64,000 bases of DNA. Source: Bacteroidetes bacterium ADurb.Bin008 (GTDB taxonomy: Bacteria > Bacteroidota > Bacteroidia > Bacteroidales > Tenuifilaceae). The stretch covers positions 1-64,000 of the forward strand of contig MWFE01000017.1 in NCBI GenBank assembly GCA_002071445.1. Reading direction: 5' to 3'. The position numbers and the translations under genes are program-made. Below the pieces are notes generated by a model. It was not told where the DNA came from and ran no database searches. It was given only the letters and a program-made list of their open reading frames with translations. This document shows, one piece after another, positions 18,608-28,519 of this stretch (positions are counted from its first letter, which is position 1; the number at the start of each line of letters is the position of its first letter).

Positions 18608-19060
18608 ATGACACATCTTAGAAAAGGAGATAAAGCACCCGAATTTACAGGGAAAGATCAAAATGGGGCCGAGATAAGCCTTAAAAATTTAAGGGGGAAA
18701 CGGGTTGTGCTCTATTTTTATCCCAAGGACAGTACTCCGGGATGCACTGCTCAAGCCTGCAATCTTCGAGATAATTATGATTATCTTCTTAAATCAGGTT
18801 ACGTGGTTTTGGGTATTAGTGCCGATGGTGAGAAATCGCACCAAAGGTTTATTGAAAAGCATGGTTTGCCCTTTCCACTTATTGCCGATAAGGAAAAGGA
18901 GATAATTAAGGCCTATGGGGTGTGGGGACCAAAGAAATTCATGGGGAAAACCTTCGATGGTATTCTTCGAACAACATTTATAATTGACGGTGAGGGAATC
19001 ATTGAAGAGGTTATTGATAAGGTCAACACCAAGGAACATACCAAGCAAATTTTGGAATAA
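18608..19060 (+). CDS. bcp: Thioredoxin-dependent thiol peroxidase (peroxiredoxin Q/BCP)
   Basis: A 150-aa protein of the BCP/PrxQ family. The peroxidatic cysteine C46 lies in the TPGCTAQAC motif and the resolving cysteine C51 is five residues later, as in E. coli BCP. It reduces hydroperoxides using thioredoxin in the cytoplasm. The sequence begins with the typical GDKAPEFTGKDQNG strand. It lies 20 bp before recA on the same strand, so the two are probably co-transcribed. Convincing promoter boxes were not found, although a TAACTTTA near-match lies about 30 nt upstream of the start. Confidence 0.93.
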   Translation: MTHLRKGDKAPEFTGKDQNGAEISLKNLRGKRVVLYFYPKDSTPGCTAQACNLRDNYDYLLKSGYVVLGISADGEKSHQRFIEKHGLPFPLIADKEKEIIKAYGVWGPKKFMGKTFDGILRTTFIIDGEGIIEEVIDKVNTKEHTKQILE

Positions 19061-19080
19061 ACTAATTATATACTACTAGC

Positions 19081-20106
19081 ATGGAAAAGGAAAAAACAGA
19101 AAGTAAAGCAAAGGAAATAAGTAAGGAGAAGCTGAAAGCTCTTCAACTTACCATGGATAAAATTGAAAAGGACTTTGGCAAGGGAACCATTATGAAAATG
19201 GGCGATAAACCCATAGCCGATGTGCCCAGCATACCCAGCGGTTCAATTGCTTTAGACATGGCGTTGGGCGTTGGCGGATACCCCAGAGGAAGGGTTATCG
19301 AGATTTTTGGCCCCGAATCCTCCGGAAAGACCACTCTCGCCATTCATGCCATTGCCGAAGCCCAGAAGAATGGAGGCATTGCAGCCATTATTGATGCGGA
19401 GCATGCCTTCGATCGCACCTATGCTGAGAAGTTGGGGGTTGATATCGAAACGCTGCTTATCTCACAGCCCGACAATGGGGAGCAGGCACTTGAAATTGCC
19501 GACCACCTGATACGCTCGGGAGCGGTGGATATTGTGGTTATCGACTCGGTGGCCGCTTTAACCCCGAAGGCTGAGATTGAAGGGGAGATGGGCGATAGCA
19601 AAATGGGCCTTCAGGCCAGACTTATGTCACAGGCCCTTAGGAAATTAACTGCTAATATTTCGCGTACCAACACCTGCTGTATTTTTATTAACCAGCTGCG
19701 TGAGAAGATTGGCATTATGTTTGGCAACCCCGAAACCACTACCGGTGGTAACGCCCTTAAGTTTTATGCCTCTGTGAGGGTTGACATCAGGAAGATTGCA
19801 CAGCTGAAAGAAGGCGAAGATTCTACAGGCAACAGGGTGCGCGTAAAGATTGTAAAGAATAAAATGGCTCCGCCATTCCGTAAGGCCGAGTTCGATATTG
19901 TATTCGGCGAGGGAATATCGCGTGTTGGTGAGATCATCGACCTGGGGGTTGAGCAGAATATCATTAAGAAAAGCGGTTCGTGGTTCAGCTACGGCGAAAC
20001 GAAGCTGGGGCAGGGGAGAGAGGCCGTGCGAACACTCCTTATGGATAACCCCGAACTTAGCGATGAATTACAGGCCAAAATAGTGGAGGTGCTATCGAAA
20101 AAGTGA
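19081..20106 (+). CDS. recA: Recombinase RecA
   Basis: A 341-aa protein of normal RecA length. Walker A is GPESSGKT with K83; Walker B strand [22 protein letters not shown]; the L2 loop ([30 protein letters not shown]) is intact. RecA forms the filament on single-stranded DNA for strand exchange and induces LexA cleavage where LexA exists. No LexA-type operator was recognised upstream. It is the second gene of a bcp-recA unit and ends at a strong hairpin terminator. Confidence 0.98.
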   Translation: MEKEKTESKAKEISKEKLKALQLTMDKIEKDFGKGTIMKMGDKPIADVPSIPSGSIALDMALGVGGYPRGRVIEIFGPESSGKTTLAIHAIAEAQKNGGIAAIIDAEHAFDRTYAEKLGVDIETLLISQPDNGEQALEIADHLIRSGAVDIVVIDSVAALTPKAEIEGEMGDSKMGLQARLMSQALRKLTANISRTNTCCIFINQLREKIGIMFGNPETTTGGNALKFYASVRVDIRKIAQLKEGEDSTGNRVRVKIVKNKMAPPFRKAEFDIVFGEGISRVGEIIDLGVEQNIIKKSGSWFSYGETKLGQGREAVRTLLMDNPELSDELQAKIVEVLSKK

Positions 20107-20130
20107 ACCTTTTTTACCAAGTTAATTGTG

Positions 20131-20162
20131 AAGCACATACGCCGTTGAGTGCGTATGTGCTT
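20131..20162. terminator. Bidirectional hairpin between recA and M28 peptidase
   Basis: A perfect 12-bp inverted repeat (AAGCACATACGC / GCGTATGTGCTT) with an 8-nt loop, between two convergent genes. It follows the recA stop by about 25 nt and touches the stop codon of the opposite gene. A T-rich run follows on the plus strand. Confidence 0.75.
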
Positions 20163-21784
20163 TATCTTTTTACGAAAAATTCCGATCCCTCGCTCCATTT
20201 CGGGAAGTAAGATGAGTTGGCCAAATTGTAACCCAAACGGAAGAACAGCTTAGTATCGTCAACAAGTCCTTGCAGGTTGTGCATGTCGGGATAATACTCA
20301 TCACATGGCTTGTGGTATGTGGTTTTCCAATACTCATCAACAACCTGTAATGTCTTCTCTCGGCCCAGTTCCACCTGATGGCTATACCCTTTGGCGAAAA
20401 GCGACGGAATGCCTGCCTTTAGGAAAGGCAGTTGGTCGGATCGGTAGAACATGCCATTCTCGGGATTGGGATCGTTGCAGATGTATCGTCCCTGCTTCGA
20501 TGCTTCAATTTCCAGCAAGCTGTCCAGCTCGGAGTGTCCCATTCCCGTAATGGTGACATCGCTGAACGAACCAAGAAACATGATGACATCGCTATTGAAG
20601 CAGGCGGCAATCTTTTCGTGCGCGAAGGTGGGGTTATCAACGTAGTATTGCGAACCTAACAGGTTCGACTCCTCGCAGGTGGGCGTGAGGAAAAGTACGG
20701 AGCGGTGGGGTGGCTGCTTCAACGATTTGAACGCTTTGGCAATGGAGAGCATCCATGCCACGGCAGCTGCATTGTCCGATGCCCCGTTGTAAATCGAATC
20801 ACCATCAACAGGCACTCCAATGCCCAGGTGATCCCAGTGGGCAGTGTACACAATGGCCTCGTCGGGCCTTTCACTCCCGGCAATGAATCCGCCCACGTTA
20901 TACGAAACAGATCTTTCCCAGCTATTCTCAATGCTAATATTTAGCCTTGCTTTCATGGGGATAGCCTTAAAACCGGGGGTTGAAGCCTTTCCTTTCATAT
21001 CTTCGTAATCCATATTGCACATTGCAAACAGATCTTTGGCAGCCTGTAGGGTCAACCAGCCATTGATCAGGCAATTTCTGTCTTTCAAATGGTCATTGTC
21101 GAGGTAGAAACTTTTTTGGTCCACTTTCCTGTTCACAATGGCCCAAGGATACCCGGCAGCCTTATCCTCGTGTACAATAAAACAACCCTTGGCACCCATG
21201 CGCTCAGCCTGTTCAAACTTATACGTCCAACGGCCGTAGTACGTCATGGCCAATCCGTTGAAAAGTGATTCGTTTCCCGAATGAAAGCCGGGATCATTAA
21301 CAAGCACTACAATGATTTTTCCCTTAACATCAGCTTCGCTGAAATCGTTCCATGCCCATTCGGGGGCATCGATGCCGAAACCGGCAAAAACCAATTCGCA
21401 GCCATTTACCTTAACGCTCTCGGTAAGCGAAGGAGTCCATGCGGTGAAATCGTCGCTGCATTTCAATGACAAATTTCCGGATGGCGTGCTAATCTTCATT
21501 CTATCCGAGGAGTTGCTGACAATGCCAACCAGTGGCACGGGCTGAAGATAATCGCCGTTAAAAGCGGGTGTAAGGCCAATGGCCTGCATCCTTGAAGTTA
21601 AATAGGCTAAGGTCCTTTTTTCGCCCATGGTCAATGGAGCCCTTCCTTCCAGGCTGTCGGCCGAAAGCACCTGGATATCCTGTTCAATATCGCTGTAACT
21701 GATGGTGTACTCTGCCTGTGTGCAATCGTCGGAAAAATTGCATGAGAGTAAGAGAATAGCTAATGCTGCAGTAAAGTATTTCAT
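20162..21784 (-). CDS. M28 family zinc aminopeptidase lipoprotein with PA domain
   Basis: A 540-aa protein. The lipobox LLLSC (C15) marks it as a lipoprotein. A protease-associated-like insert spans ~125-240, and the M28 core follows. Zinc ligands and catalytic residues read as H316 and D318 (TAHWDHLG), D337 (GASDNAAA), E371-E372 (PTCEES), D399 (FNSDV) and a late histidine (~503, TTYHKPCDEY). Family members are co-catalytic zinc exopeptidases; here it would trim peptides in the periplasm or at the outer membrane. Monocistronic, convergent with recA. Confidence 0.9.
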   Translation of the reverse strand: MKYFTAALAILLLSCNFSDDCTQAEYTISYSDIEQDIQVLSADSLEGRAPLTMGEKRTLAYLTSRMQAIGLTPAFNGDYLQPVPLVGIVSNSSDRMKISTPSGNLSLKCSDDFTAWTPSLTESVKVNGCELVFAGFGIDAPEWAWNDFSEADVKGKIIVVLVNDPGFHSGNESLFNGLAMTYYGRWTYKFEQAERMGAKGCFIVHEDKAAGYPWAIVNRKVDQKSFYLDNDHLKDRNCLINGWLTLQAAKDLFAMCNMDYEDMKGKASTPGFKAIPMKARLNISIENSWERSVSYNVGGFIAGSERPDEAIVYTAHWDHLGIGVPVDGDSIYNGASDNAAAVAWMLSIAKAFKSLKQPPHRSVLFLTPTCEESNLLGSQYYVDNPTFAHEKIAACFNSDVIMFLGSFSDVTITGMGHSELDSLLEIEASKQGRYICNDPNPENGMFYRSDQLPFLKAGIPSLFAKGYSHQVELGREKTLQVVDEYWKTTYHKPCDEYYPDMHNLQGLVDDTKLFFRLGYNLANSSYFPKWSEGSEFFVKR

Positions 21785-21822
21785 GATATTTTTAAGGTAA
21801 ATTTAGTACATCTAATCCGGAA

Positions 21823-21830
21823 CAAACTTA
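21823..21830 (-). promoter_or_regulatory. Candidate -7 element of the M28 peptidase gene
   Basis: Minus-strand TAAGTTTG (TAnnTTTG), 38 nt upstream of the ATG at 21784. No clear -33 box. Confidence 0.35.
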
Positions 21831-21938
21831 ATTTTTTTGTTCGTTATAGATGAGCATTATTGCATTTTCTTTGATTTTTCCTAAAAAGAGAGTAAGTTTA
21901 ACCGATTATTTATACAACTTTTCATACCAGTTCAAATC

Positions 21939-24257
21939 ATGAAGATAAGGTTAAAAATCAGGCAGAAGATATTCCTGTTGGTTCTTACTGCATCGGCCAT
22001 ACTATACGTAGTGGCAATCAGCTATATCCTTTCAATTTCTCGCAGAACGATGCTTGATGATGCATTGCAAATTGCGCAGCTTACGGCTAAAAATTATGCA
22101 AAGGAGATAGAAAAGGATTTTGAGCGCGATTTAACTCTGACCAGAACCTTATCACAGGCGTTTTCAATTTATCAGACTATGCCTACGCCCTTGTGGCAGG
22201 ATCTTTTTTTAAAAATGTATTATCCCGTTTTAGAAGGTAATAAACATGTTTACTCCATATGGGATAGCTGGGAATATTACGGATTCGTGCCGAACTATAA
22301 AAAGGATTATGGCAGATTGAGTATGACCCTTTGGCGTGAGGGAACACAAATTTTAAGTGTACAGGAAGAACGCAGTATCGATGGTGACCCTGATAAATAT
22401 GGAGCCTTCAAGAGGAATAATCATGATGACCTTTGGGAACCCTATTTTGATGAAGGGCTTACAGGGAAGAGTGAAAGAGTTTTGATGACCACCATTGCTT
22501 CGCCCATTCAGGTTAATGGTAAATATATGGGGCTCGTTGGCTTAGATGTAGGCCTTGAAGCACTTCAGGAAACTATATCGAGGATAGAGCCTGTGCCCGG
22601 GAGCTTTGCCCTTCTCGTTTCGGCCAAGTCAATAGTCGTAGCGCATCACAATGCTGATTTTATAAACGTACCCCTTAAAGATATTTACCCCGAAGATTTT
22701 GAAAATGAAAATTTAGGTCAAATCGTTGCAGAGGGTATCGATCACTGTTACTACAGGTACGACGAATTGGGCAAACCGTACTACATGTGTTTCGTCCCCG
22801 TTAAACCGAGTAGCTCATTGGCTGTTTGGTCGCTCGGACTGAGCATACCGTTGGATGTGGTAACCTCAAGAGCCGACGATAGCCGAAATATCTCGCTAAT
22901 AATAGGAATCTCAGCACTTTTTTTCCTAATGATTATTCTCTTTTTCATTGCCAATGGTTTGACACGCCCTATAGTGAAAATTACAAACTCTCTTACAAAA
23001 CTGGGGCAGGGCGAAATTTCGGATGATTTACAGCTCAATCTGCAAAGTGGCGATGAGATGGAATTGATGGCTAATGCTTTGAATAAATCCATTCAGGGTT
23101 TGAATAAAAAGTCATCGTTTGCCATGGATATTGAGAGTGGTCGCCTTGAAAGCGATCTTGAACTCCTTAGCGAGAGTGATGTGCTTGGTAAGTCGTTGGT
23201 TGACATGCGCAACAGCCTTAAAAAGGCAAAAGATGATGAAGAGCAGAGGGCGATTGAAGACCGTAAGCGGACCTGGGCCAACGAAGGATTTGCCCATTTC
23301 GCCAACATTCTAAGAAACAACAGCAAGGATTTGCAGCAGCTCAGCGATGAGGTACTTAAAAACCTTGTTAAATACGTCGAAGGGAATCAGGGAGCCATTT
23401 TTTTAATCAACGAGGAAGACAAAAACAACGTTTATCTTGAACTGATTTCAGCCTACGCATGGGATAGGAAAAAGCACCTTGAGATGAGGGTTCTGCTTGG
23501 TGAAGGGCTGGTGGGTGCTTGTGCGCTGGAGAAGGAAACAATAATCCTTACCGAAATACCCGAGGAGTACATTAGCATTTCATCCGGTCTGGGCGAGGCC
23601 AATCCTAACTGTATTTTATTGGTTCCTTTAAAACAGGACGATAAAGTGGTGGGAGTATTTGAGGTGGCCTCATTTAAAGTGTTCGAACAGTATGAAATTG
23701 AATTCATTGAGAAGGTGGCCGAGAGCATAGCTGCTACCGTCATAACCGTTAAAATCAACGAGAAGACAAGGTATCTGCTGGAGCAGTCGCAACAGCAGGC
23801 CGAGGAGATGCAGGCTCAGGAAGAGGAAATGCGCCAGAACATGGAAGAGTTGATGGCCACACAGGAAGAAATGGCTCGCAAGGAGAAGGAAATGGGGTGG
23901 ACCATGGATGCATTGGGTTCGTTTGCCATGCATCTCGAGTACGATTTCAAGGGAATAATCCTTTATGCCAACCAGAGAACTTTAGATGTTACCGGTTATA
24001 TCAAGGAGGAATTGATTGGCAAACACCACAGTTCCCTACTCGATAATGAGAGTGCCTCGAGTTCAGAAGCTTATCGTAAGTTTTGGGAAGATATGGAAAA
24101 CAGGTTGGCCTATCAGGGGCTAGTTAAGTGGATTGATCATCAAAATAATATTATTACAACAAAAGTATTGCGGTATCCCGTATTCGATGAGAATGGCAAT
24201 CCGCTTAAGGTGGTTGAACTTGCCGTTGTGATGGACGATCTGATAAAAGAACAGTAA
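21939..24257 (+). CDS. Membrane sensor protein: dCache-HAMP-HAMP-GAF-coiled coil-PAS, no catalytic output
   Basis: A 772-aa protein. TM1 is ~11-31, an extracytoplasmic Cache-type ligand domain covers ~35-310 (GKYMGLVGLDVGLEAL is the typical strand), TM2 ~318-340, HAMP ~341-392 and a second HAMP-like unit ~395-430. A GAF domain follows (~460-605), then a glutamine/glutamate-rich coiled coil (~612-652) and a C-terminal PAS domain (~655-770). It ends after the PAS domain, with no histidine kinase, cyclase, phosphatase or methyl-accepting segment. It may signal through a partner protein. The gene is convergent with odhB; only 7 bp separate the stops. Confidence 0.85.
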   Translation: MKIRLKIRQKIFLLVLTASAILYVVAISYILSISRRTMLDDALQIAQLTAKNYAKEIEKDFERDLTLTRTLSQAFSIYQTMPTPLWQDLFLKMYYPVLEGNKHVYSIWDSWEYYGFVPNYKKDYGRLSMTLWREGTQILSVQEERSIDGDPDKYGAFKRNNHDDLWEPYFDEGLTGKSERVLMTTIASPIQVNGKYMGLVGLDVGLEALQETISRIEPVPGSFALLVSAKSIVVAHHNADFINVPLKDIYPEDFENENLGQIVAEGIDHCYYRYDELGKPYYMCFVPVKPSSSLAVWSLGLSIPLDVVTSRADDSRNISLIIGISALFFLMIILFFIANGLTRPIVKITNSLTKLGQGEISDDLQLNLQSGDEMELMANALNKSIQGLNKKSSFAMDIESGRLESDLELLSESDVLGKSLVDMRNSLKKAKDDEEQRAIEDRKRTWANEGFAHFANILRNNSKDLQQLSDEVLKNLVKYVEGNQGAIFLINEEDKNNVYLELISAYAWDRKKHLEMRVLLGEGLVGACALEKETIILTEIPEEYISISSGLGEANPNCILLVPLKQDDKVVGVFEVASFKVFEQYEIEFIEKVAESIAATVITVKINEKTRYLLEQSQQQAEEMQAQEEEMRQNMEELMATQEEMARKEKEMGWTMDALGSFAMHLEYDFKGIILYANQRTLDVTGYIKEELIGKHHSSLLDNESASSSEAYRKFWEDMENRLAYQGLVKWIDHQNNIITTKVLRYPVFDENGNPLKVVELAVVMDDLIKEQ

Positions 24258-24264
24258 GGCCAAA

Positions 24265-25509
24265 CTAAATATCCAGCAGCAATCTGTCGGGGTTCATACC
24301 CCCCGATAGCATTTGTTCGGGATTTTCGAGCATTTGCTTAACTCTTACCAGAAAACCCACCGAGTCTTTCCCGTCAATAATCCTGTGGTCGTAGCTGAGA
24401 GCGATGTACATAACGGGTCGTATTTCCACTCCGCCATCAATTGCCACAGGCCGATCAACGATATTGTGCATACCCAAAATTGCCGCTTGGGGCGGGTTTA
24501 AAATAGGGGTGGAGAGCATGGATCCAAAAATGCCGCCATTGGTAATGGTAAACGTGCCGCCTTCCAAATCGGTTAAACCAATTCGTCCCTGTTTTCCCTT
24601 CTCCGAGAGGCGTACTATTTCTCTTTCAATCTGAGCCATGGTAAGTTTTTCGGCATTGCGAATGATGGGAACCATCAAACCCTTGGGGGTTTGCACAGCT
24701 ATTCCGATGTCGTAATAATTGGGCGAGACTATTTCGTTGTCCTCAATCCTCGAATTGACCACGGGATGCTGTTTCAGTGCTTCCACAACGGCCCTTGTGA
24801 AAAACGACATGTAGCCCAGTTTAACCCCATGCTTCTGTTGAAATGCTTCCTGATAGGTTTTGCGTATTTGGATAATACGGCTCATATCCACCTCGTTGAA
24901 AGTGGTGAGCATGGCAGTTTCGTTTTTCACGGCCACAAGCCTTTGGCTCAATTTCTTGCGAAGCTGACTCATGGGTATCCGTTCTTCAGTTCGCGCTGTT
25001 TGAACTTCATTGGCCTCGGTTGTGGTACTGCCCGAAGTGGCAAGGAGTACCTCTCTTGTGGTGATTTTGCGCAAACCCGAGATTACATCTTCAATACTCA
25101 AACCCTTTTCATCCATCAACTTTTTGGCCAGGGGAGTTGCCTTAACCTTTGATAGTTCCGGGGTTATGGTTTCCCTAAGAATATCATTGGATTCAAACTT
25201 TTCATTGGCATCTGTTTTTTGTGGAATCTCAGCCTTTTCGTTGTTGCTTTCATTGCTTAGCCCTTCAGGCTTTTTGGCTTTCGTATCAATGGTGCATGCC
25301 ACTTGTCCCACTTTCGCAGCCCCTTCCTTGATTTTAATACTAATCAACCCGCTTTGGCTGGCCGTAATGGGTAGTGTGGCTTTCTCCGACTCCACCTCGG
25401 CTACCTCTTGATCTTTTTCAACCCAGCTGTTGTCTTTCACAAGCCATCGGGCTATTTCCACTTCAGTGATGGACTCTCCGGGACTAGGTATCACTATTTC
25501 AATAATCAT
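24265..25509 (-). CDS. odhB: 2-oxoglutarate dehydrogenase E2 (dihydrolipoamide succinyltransferase)
   Basis: A 414-aa E2 subunit. The lipoyl domain (1-75) carries lipoyl lysine K43 in ESEKAT. A peripheral-subunit-binding domain lies at ~125-160 ([19 protein letters not shown]), and the catalytic core ends in the SYDHRIIDG motif with H375 and D379. It transfers the succinyl group from the E1-bound intermediate to coenzyme A in the TCA cycle. It is the second gene of odhA-odhB, with 34 bp between them. The E3 subunit (lpd) is not in the window. Confidence 0.95.
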   Translation of the reverse strand: MIIEIVIPSPGESITEVEIARWLVKDNSWVEKDQEVAEVESEKATLPITASQSGLISIKIKEGAAKVGQVACTIDTKAKKPEGLSNESNNEKAEIPQKTDANEKFESNDILRETITPELSKVKATPLAKKLMDEKGLSIEDVISGLRKITTREVLLATSGSTTTEANEVQTARTEERIPMSQLRKKLSQRLVAVKNETAMLTTFNEVDMSRIIQIRKTYQEAFQQKHGVKLGYMSFFTRAVVEALKQHPVVNSRIEDNEIVSPNYYDIGIAVQTPKGLMVPIIRNAEKLTMAQIEREIVRLSEKGKQGRIGLTDLEGGTFTITNGGIFGSMLSTPILNPPQAAILGMHNIVDRPVAIDGGVEIRPVMYIALSYDHRIIDGKDSVGFLVRVKQMLENPEQMLSGGMNPDRLLLDI

Positions 25510-25543
25510 GTTTATCAGTGATTAGTTAAGTTTTTAGGTTCTA

Positions 25544-28339
25544 TTAAATCAACTCGTGCTGTGCTTTTCTTTCCTTGCGGTAGCTGCCCACTTTGCATTG
25601 CAGTCCGCAATACTTGTTTTTCAATTCACAATCGCAGAGGCGGAATACCTTTCCAAGAATCTCCTGCTGCTCCTGCAGATGCAGTTTGCTTAATCCCACT
25701 GCCGGGCTCCCGCTGGGTAATCGCGATACCAGTTCCAGTGGTACATCGGTAATATGGCTTCGGATAAAATTCCATGCTCCCATATTCTGTGGCTCTTCCT
25801 GAACCCAAAGCCATTGAATGGCGTTGGAGTATTTCGATATAATCTCGTGCACCTGTTTGTCGGGAAACGGGTAAAGCTGCTCAATGCGGACCAGTGCAAT
25901 ATCGCGTGCCTCGTATTTCTCTTTCAATTCCAGCAAATCGTAGTATATCTTTCCGCTGCAGAAAACAACCCTTAAAACTTTGTCGCTGTCGTTGTTGTCG
26001 TCGTCAATTACCTCTTTGAAGTGCCCATGGGCAAGTTCGTCAATGGTAGAGATGCACTTTGGATGCCGCAGAAGACTTTTGGGCGTAAATACTATTAGAG
26101 GGGTTCGGAAATCCCTTTTTACCTGCCTTCGCATAGCGTGAAAAAAGTTGGCCGGCGTTGTGATATAGGTAATCTGCATGTTCAGCCTGGCAGATAACGT
26201 TAGGAAGCGTTCAATTCTGGCACTGGAATGTTCCGGACCCTGACCCTCGTAACCATGAGGTAGCAGCAGCGTTAACCCCGATATCAAACCCCATTTATCC
26301 TCCGCAGCGCTGATGTACTGGTCAACAATGATTTGCGCACCATTCAAGAAATCGCCAAATTGAGCTTCCCATATGGTAAGCGCATTGGGTTGCCCAAGCG
26401 AATGGCCGTATTCAAAACCCAAAACTCCATACTCCGAAAGGGGACTGTTGAATACATGGAATGGCGCCTGATTGGCTGAGATATGGTCGAGCGGATAGTA
26501 TTTTTCTTCCGATTTCTCAATGGAGTAAACCGCATGGCGGTGCGAGAATGTCCCCCTTTCGGAGTCCTGACCGCTTAACCGAACCGGATACCCTTCGTCA
26601 ATCAGTGTTCCGTAGGCCAATAGTTCGGCCATGGCCCAATCAACACGACCCGATTGCACCATCGCCTGGCGATCCCTGATAAGCTTTTCAAGCTTACGGA
26701 AAAGTTTGAAGTTTGAGGGGATGAGGTTGATTCTCCCGGCAATTCGTTCCAGCGATTCGATGTCCACACCTGTTCGCGCTGGTTGTTGGAAATCCTCAGT
26801 AGAGGAAAACCTGATGCCCTTCCATTCGTTTTCCAGGAAACGCTGTATTTTGATTTTTTTGAGCGATTGGGCTATCTCTAATTTCTTTTCCAGCAAGCTA
26901 TCGAAATTAGCTATGGCCTGCTTTACCTCCGTTTCGTTGAGTACGCCTTGCCTAATCAGCCGCTGCGAGTAAATATCACGAACATTGGGATGCTTTTCGA
27001 TGATATCGTAGAGCAGGGGTTGTGTAAACCTGGGCTCATCGCCCTCGTTGTGCCCATGACGTCTATAGCATTTCAAATCGATGAATACATCGGTGTGGAA
27101 TTTCTGCCTGTACTCAAGGGCAAGGCTAATAGTATGTACCAATGCTTCGGGTTCGTCGCCATTGACATGGAAAATGGGTGCTTTTATTACCTTGGCTATA
27201 TCGGTGCAGTAGGTACTGCTGCGGGCATCGCGGTAATTGGTTGTGAAACCAACCTGGTTGTTTATCACTATATGGATAGTGCCACCCGTCTTGTAACCTC
27301 TGAGCTGCGACATCTGAATGCTTTCGTAAACAACTCCTTGCGAGGCAACGGCGGCATCGCCATGAATTACGATGGGAGCCAATTTGCCGTAATCGTTACC
27401 ATACACCTGGTCAATTCTCGACCTCGACAACCCAAGAACCACGGGTGTAACGGTTTCGAGGTGTGAGGGATTTGGTACCAGATTAAGATAGACACTTTTC
27501 CCGGTATCGGTTTTTATGGAATTGCTATATCCCAAATGATACTTAACATCGCCCAGAGCCACGTCCTCATCATACTGTTCTCCGTAAAATTCGTTGAAGA
27601 TATTCTCATATGGCTTTTGCATGATGTTCGTTAGCACATTAAGCCTTCCCCTGTGCGCCATGCCGATAATAAATTCGCTTATGCCCAATTCGGCACCTTT
27701 TTCTACCACTGCGTCCAGTGCAGGGATTAACGACTCGGCCCCCTCAAGCGAAAACCTTTTCTGACCCACAAACTTTTTATGGATAAATTGTTCGAATCCC
27801 ACAGCCAGTTTCAGATGGTATAGTATATGTTTTTTCTGCTCCCTCGAAAACTCCGTTTGGTTTTGCGATTCTTCAATTTTTTGTTTCAACCATGCCACCA
27901 CCTCGGTATCCCTAATGTACATGTATTCAACGCCAACCGATTTGCAATAAGTATTTTGCAAGTGGATGACTATGTCCGAAAGTTTTGCAGGACCGATTCC
28001 CAACTCTTTTCCTGCCTGAAAAATAGTGTTCAAATCCGATGAGGATAGCCCAAAATTTTCAAGGTCAAGGGTTGGCTTATGCTCTTGTCGGGCACGCACC
28101 GGGTTCGTTTTAGTAAAAAGATGACCCCGTTTACGGTAGGCGTCAATCAGGTTGAGAACTTTTACTTCGGCATCGAAAAGTTCTCCGTGCCCATTGGTAT
28201 AATTCTGGCGGGCCAAATCAAATCCTTTGAAGAATAACCGCCAGTTTTCTTCGACCGAATCAGGATTTGAAAGGTAATCCCTATACATGCCATCCAGCGT
28301 TTTGGGGTCGATGTTGCCTAGAAATGGATCAATTTTCAT
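25544..28339 (-). CDS. odhA: 2-oxoglutarate dehydrogenase E1 (thiamine diphosphate dependent)
   Basis: A 931-aa protein of normal E1o length. It starts with DPKTLDGMYRDYLSNPDSVEENWRLFF, the N-terminal segment of the family, and contains GMAHRGRLNVL, HGDAAVASQGVVYE, NNQVGFTTNYRDARSS and HVNGDEPEA. It decarboxylates 2-oxoglutarate and passes the succinyl group to OdhB. Unusually, the C-terminus carries four closely spaced cysteines (C902, C904, C911, C915) followed by a basic tail. It is the first gene of odhA-odhB, with a -7 element 31 nt upstream. Confidence 0.96.
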   Translation of the reverse strand: MKIDPFLGNIDPKTLDGMYRDYLSNPDSVEENWRLFFKGFDLARQNYTNGHGELFDAEVKVLNLIDAYRKRGHLFTKTNPVRARQEHKPTLDLENFGLSSSDLNTIFQAGKELGIGPAKLSDIVIHLQNTYCKSVGVEYMYIRDTEVVAWLKQKIEESQNQTEFSREQKKHILYHLKLAVGFEQFIHKKFVGQKRFSLEGAESLIPALDAVVEKGAELGISEFIIGMAHRGRLNVLTNIMQKPYENIFNEFYGEQYDEDVALGDVKYHLGYSNSIKTDTGKSVYLNLVPNPSHLETVTPVVLGLSRSRIDQVYGNDYGKLAPIVIHGDAAVASQGVVYESIQMSQLRGYKTGGTIHIVINNQVGFTTNYRDARSSTYCTDIAKVIKAPIFHVNGDEPEALVHTISLALEYRQKFHTDVFIDLKCYRRHGHNEGDEPRFTQPLLYDIIEKHPNVRDIYSQRLIRQGVLNETEVKQAIANFDSLLEKKLEIAQSLKKIKIQRFLENEWKGIRFSSTEDFQQPARTGVDIESLERIAGRINLIPSNFKLFRKLEKLIRDRQAMVQSGRVDWAMAELLAYGTLIDEGYPVRLSGQDSERGTFSHRHAVYSIEKSEEKYYPLDHISANQAPFHVFNSPLSEYGVLGFEYGHSLGQPNALTIWEAQFGDFLNGAQIIVDQYISAAEDKWGLISGLTLLLPHGYEGQGPEHSSARIERFLTLSARLNMQITYITTPANFFHAMRRQVKRDFRTPLIVFTPKSLLRHPKCISTIDELAHGHFKEVIDDDNNDSDKVLRVVFCSGKIYYDLLELKEKYEARDIALVRIEQLYPFPDKQVHEIISKYSNAIQWLWVQEEPQNMGAWNFIRSHITDVPLELVSRLPSGSPAVGLSKLHLQEQQEILGKVFRLCDCELKNKYCGLQCKVGSYRKERKAQHELI

Positions 28340-28370
28340 TCTTAATAATCGCTTTAATTGAGGGTGTAAG

Positions 28371-28378
28371 CAAAGTTA
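28371..28378 (-). promoter_or_regulatory. Candidate -7 element of odhA-odhB
   Basis: Minus-strand TAACTTTG (TAnnTTTG), 31 nt upstream of the odhA ATG. No clear -33 TTG. Confidence 0.4.
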
Positions 28379-28418
28379 TCAGAAATTATCGGAAATTCTA
28401 CTGTTTAGTTTTTAAGTG

Positions 28419-28426
28419 TATATTTG
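28419..28426 (+). promoter_or_regulatory. Candidate -7 element of the AlkD-like gene
   Basis: TATATTTG (TAnnTTTG) on the plus strand. It gives a leader of about 85 nt to the ATG at 28520, or a near-leaderless transcript if the ATG at 28439 is used. Confidence 0.35.
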
Positions 28427-28519
28427 AACTAACAGTTCATGCCACAAAATGTTGCAATGGCTGAATATTTCAGTCGTTCAGTTTGTTTTTTTACAATCAT
28501 TCTTAACCCGTTTTGCATT

